DNA of 6,798 bases from Pedosphaera sp. (lineage in GTDB: Bacteria; Verrucomicrobiota; Verrucomicrobiia; Limisphaerales; SXTU01), in assembly GCA_009695395.1 (NCBI GenBank), contig SIBB01000198.1, positions 1 through 6,798 on the forward strand. The letters run 5' to 3'. Shown here piece by piece: positions 6,203 through 6,798 of the stretch. Within the stretch, counting starts at the first letter, position 1; every line of letters starts with the position of its first letter. Made by a program: the position numbers and the translations under genes. The notes beneath the pieces were generated by a model, which saw only the letters and a list, made by a program, of their open reading frames with translations, was not told the DNA's origin and did not search any database.

Positions 6203-6798
6203 CTACTTGGCTGTCTTCACCCCAAAACAATACACGCTCCCGTCCTCGCTGCCGATGACCACCTTGCCATCGGACACGGCGGGCGAGGCGGCGAGGCCCT
6301 GACCGATTTCGTAGCTCCACAACTCCTTGCCGTCTGCCAGCGAGACGAGGTAGAGCCGCCCATCCTCGGAGCCGACGACGACCTTGCCGTCGCAGATGAC
6401 CGGGGAGCTGTCCACCTTGCCGCGCGTGGAGAAGGTCCAAATCATCTCGCCGTCCTTGGTGCGGAGGCAGTGCAGGCGTTTGTCGCGACCGCCAATCAGC
6501 ATCCGGTCCCCCAGCACGGCGGGGGAGGATACGTAGGGGAAGGCGCGGTCGCGATAGCTCCACAGGTTCGTGCCTTTGGCCACGTCCACGCAGAAGACTT
6601 GGTTCTCATAGTGGCCGCCATAGACGCGGCCGTCCGCCACCGCCACGGAGCCGAGGATGGGGGCGCCGATTTCAAGCTCCTTGACCTTCGCACCGTTGGT
6701 CAGTGCGACGATGTGCAGCATCGCGTCGCAGCCACCGAGGGCGGTCAGGCCTTGGAAGACGGCGGGCGTGCCATTGATGCCGCTGCCGGTCTCATAGA
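6203..6798 (-). CDS. PQQ-like beta-propeller repeat protein (C-terminal part)
   Basis: The frame is open from the window edge (first full codon at 6794-6796) to a TAG at 6203-6205, giving the last 198 residues; the start lies outside. The ATG at 6719-6721 is internal, since the repeat pattern continues upstream of it with YETGSGINGTPAV and GGCDAMLH. The sequence is built of WD/PQQ-type blades, each with a SSPAV-like strand, a DGKVVVGSEDGRLY-like strand and a GKELWSY-like strand. This is the outer-strand pattern of PQQ-like eight-bladed propellers of the PQQ_2/BamB type. No PQQ-dehydrogenase active-site residues can be assigned, and no signal peptide can be judged because the N-terminus is missing. 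Such proteins are usually periplasmic scaffolds or ligand binders and are abundant in Planctomycetota and Verrucomicrobiota. The 16-base gap to the radical SAM gene suggests a shared transcript, but a functional link is not shown. Confidence 0.87.
   Translation of the reverse strand, partial: YETGSGINGTPAVFQGLTALGGCDAMLHIVALTNGAKVKELEIGAPILGSVAVADGRVYGGHYENQVFCVDVAKGTNLWSYRDRAFPYVSSPAVLGDRMLIGGRDKRLHCLRTKDGEMIWTFSTRGKVDSSPVICDGKVVVGSEDGRLYLVSLADGKELWSYEIGQGLAASPAVSDGKVVIGSEDGSVYCFGVKTAK
6206..6781 (-). repeat. Five in-register 120-bp coding repeats (beta-propeller blades)
   Basis: Five successive blades of the propeller start at 6781, 6661, 6541, 6421 and 6301, an exact period of 40 codons with no insertions; the last unit is shortened to 32 codons by the stop. 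The two final units are the most alike: GKVVVGSEDGRLY and GKVVIGSEDGSVY differ at only three of thirteen residues, and their DNA is visibly similar around 6241-6280 and 6361-6400. This points to relatively recent duplication or ongoing homogenisation of the C-terminal blades. Confidence 0.7.

Noticed and set aside
4849..6258. A 469-codon open frame on the plus strand
   Set aside because: It lies antisense to the radical SAM gene, whose motifs are unmistakable. Its translation is Val/Ala/Arg/Glu-rich low-complexity sequence with no domain, as expected for an antisense shadow in GC-rich DNA.
6203..6721. Treating the ATG at 6721 as the true start of the propeller gene
   Set aside because: The same frame is open to the window edge and encodes propeller sequence before this ATG, with the 40-codon blade register preserved.
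1..6798. Mobile elements, CRISPR arrays, tRNA or rRNA genes
   Set aside because: Nearly all of the window is occupied by coherent minus-strand genes, with gaps of at most 41 bases, and no direct-repeat array, transposase or structured RNA signature was seen.

Overview
The window is a GC-rich stretch in which everything recognisable is encoded on the minus strand. Six genes, four complete and two cut by the window edges, lie head to tail with gaps of only 5 to 41 bases. The secreted DUF1592-type cytochrome c protein next to a DUF1552 protein is a pairing known mainly from Planctomycetota and Verrucomicrobiota, and several close relatives are found there. The lack of clear Shine-Dalgarno sequences fits too. 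I infer a member of the PVC superphylum, more likely Verrucomicrobiota, but no marker gene here proves it.

In the direction of transcription (high to low coordinates) the genes are: (1) the C-terminal part of a PQQ-like beta-propeller repeat protein, 6203-6798; (2) a HemN/HemW-like radical SAM protein, 4828-6186; (3) a small chorismate lyase-like (UbiC-type) protein, 4262-4819; (4) an FAD-dependent oxidoreductase with the sequence motifs of flavin-dependent halogenases, 2969-4240; (5) a secreted multidomain protein with cytochrome c, PA14 and DUF1595/1592/1588/1585 regions, 609-2927; (6) the N-terminal 201 residues of a Tat-exported DUF1552 protein, 1-603.

The central three genes (radical SAM, chorismate lyase-like, halogenase-like) look like a small set of aromatic-metabolite enzymes. 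Chorismate lyase makes 4-hydroxybenzoate, a flavin halogenase or related oxidase could modify an aromatic ring or an aryl intermediate, and HemN-like radical SAM enzymes outside heme synthesis often do methyl transfer or related radical chemistry. Menaquinone-using bacteria of this kind would not be expected to need 4-hydroxybenzoate for ubiquinone, so this trio is the best candidate for an undescribed pathway here. The flanking DUF1592/DUF1552 pair is a separate, exported module of unknown function, and it may share a transcript with the trio only by proximity.

I see no RNA genes, insertion sequences, CRISPR arrays or convincing terminators. There is no stretch over 300 bases without a gene. 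The long plus-strand reading frames are antisense shadows of the minus-strand genes.
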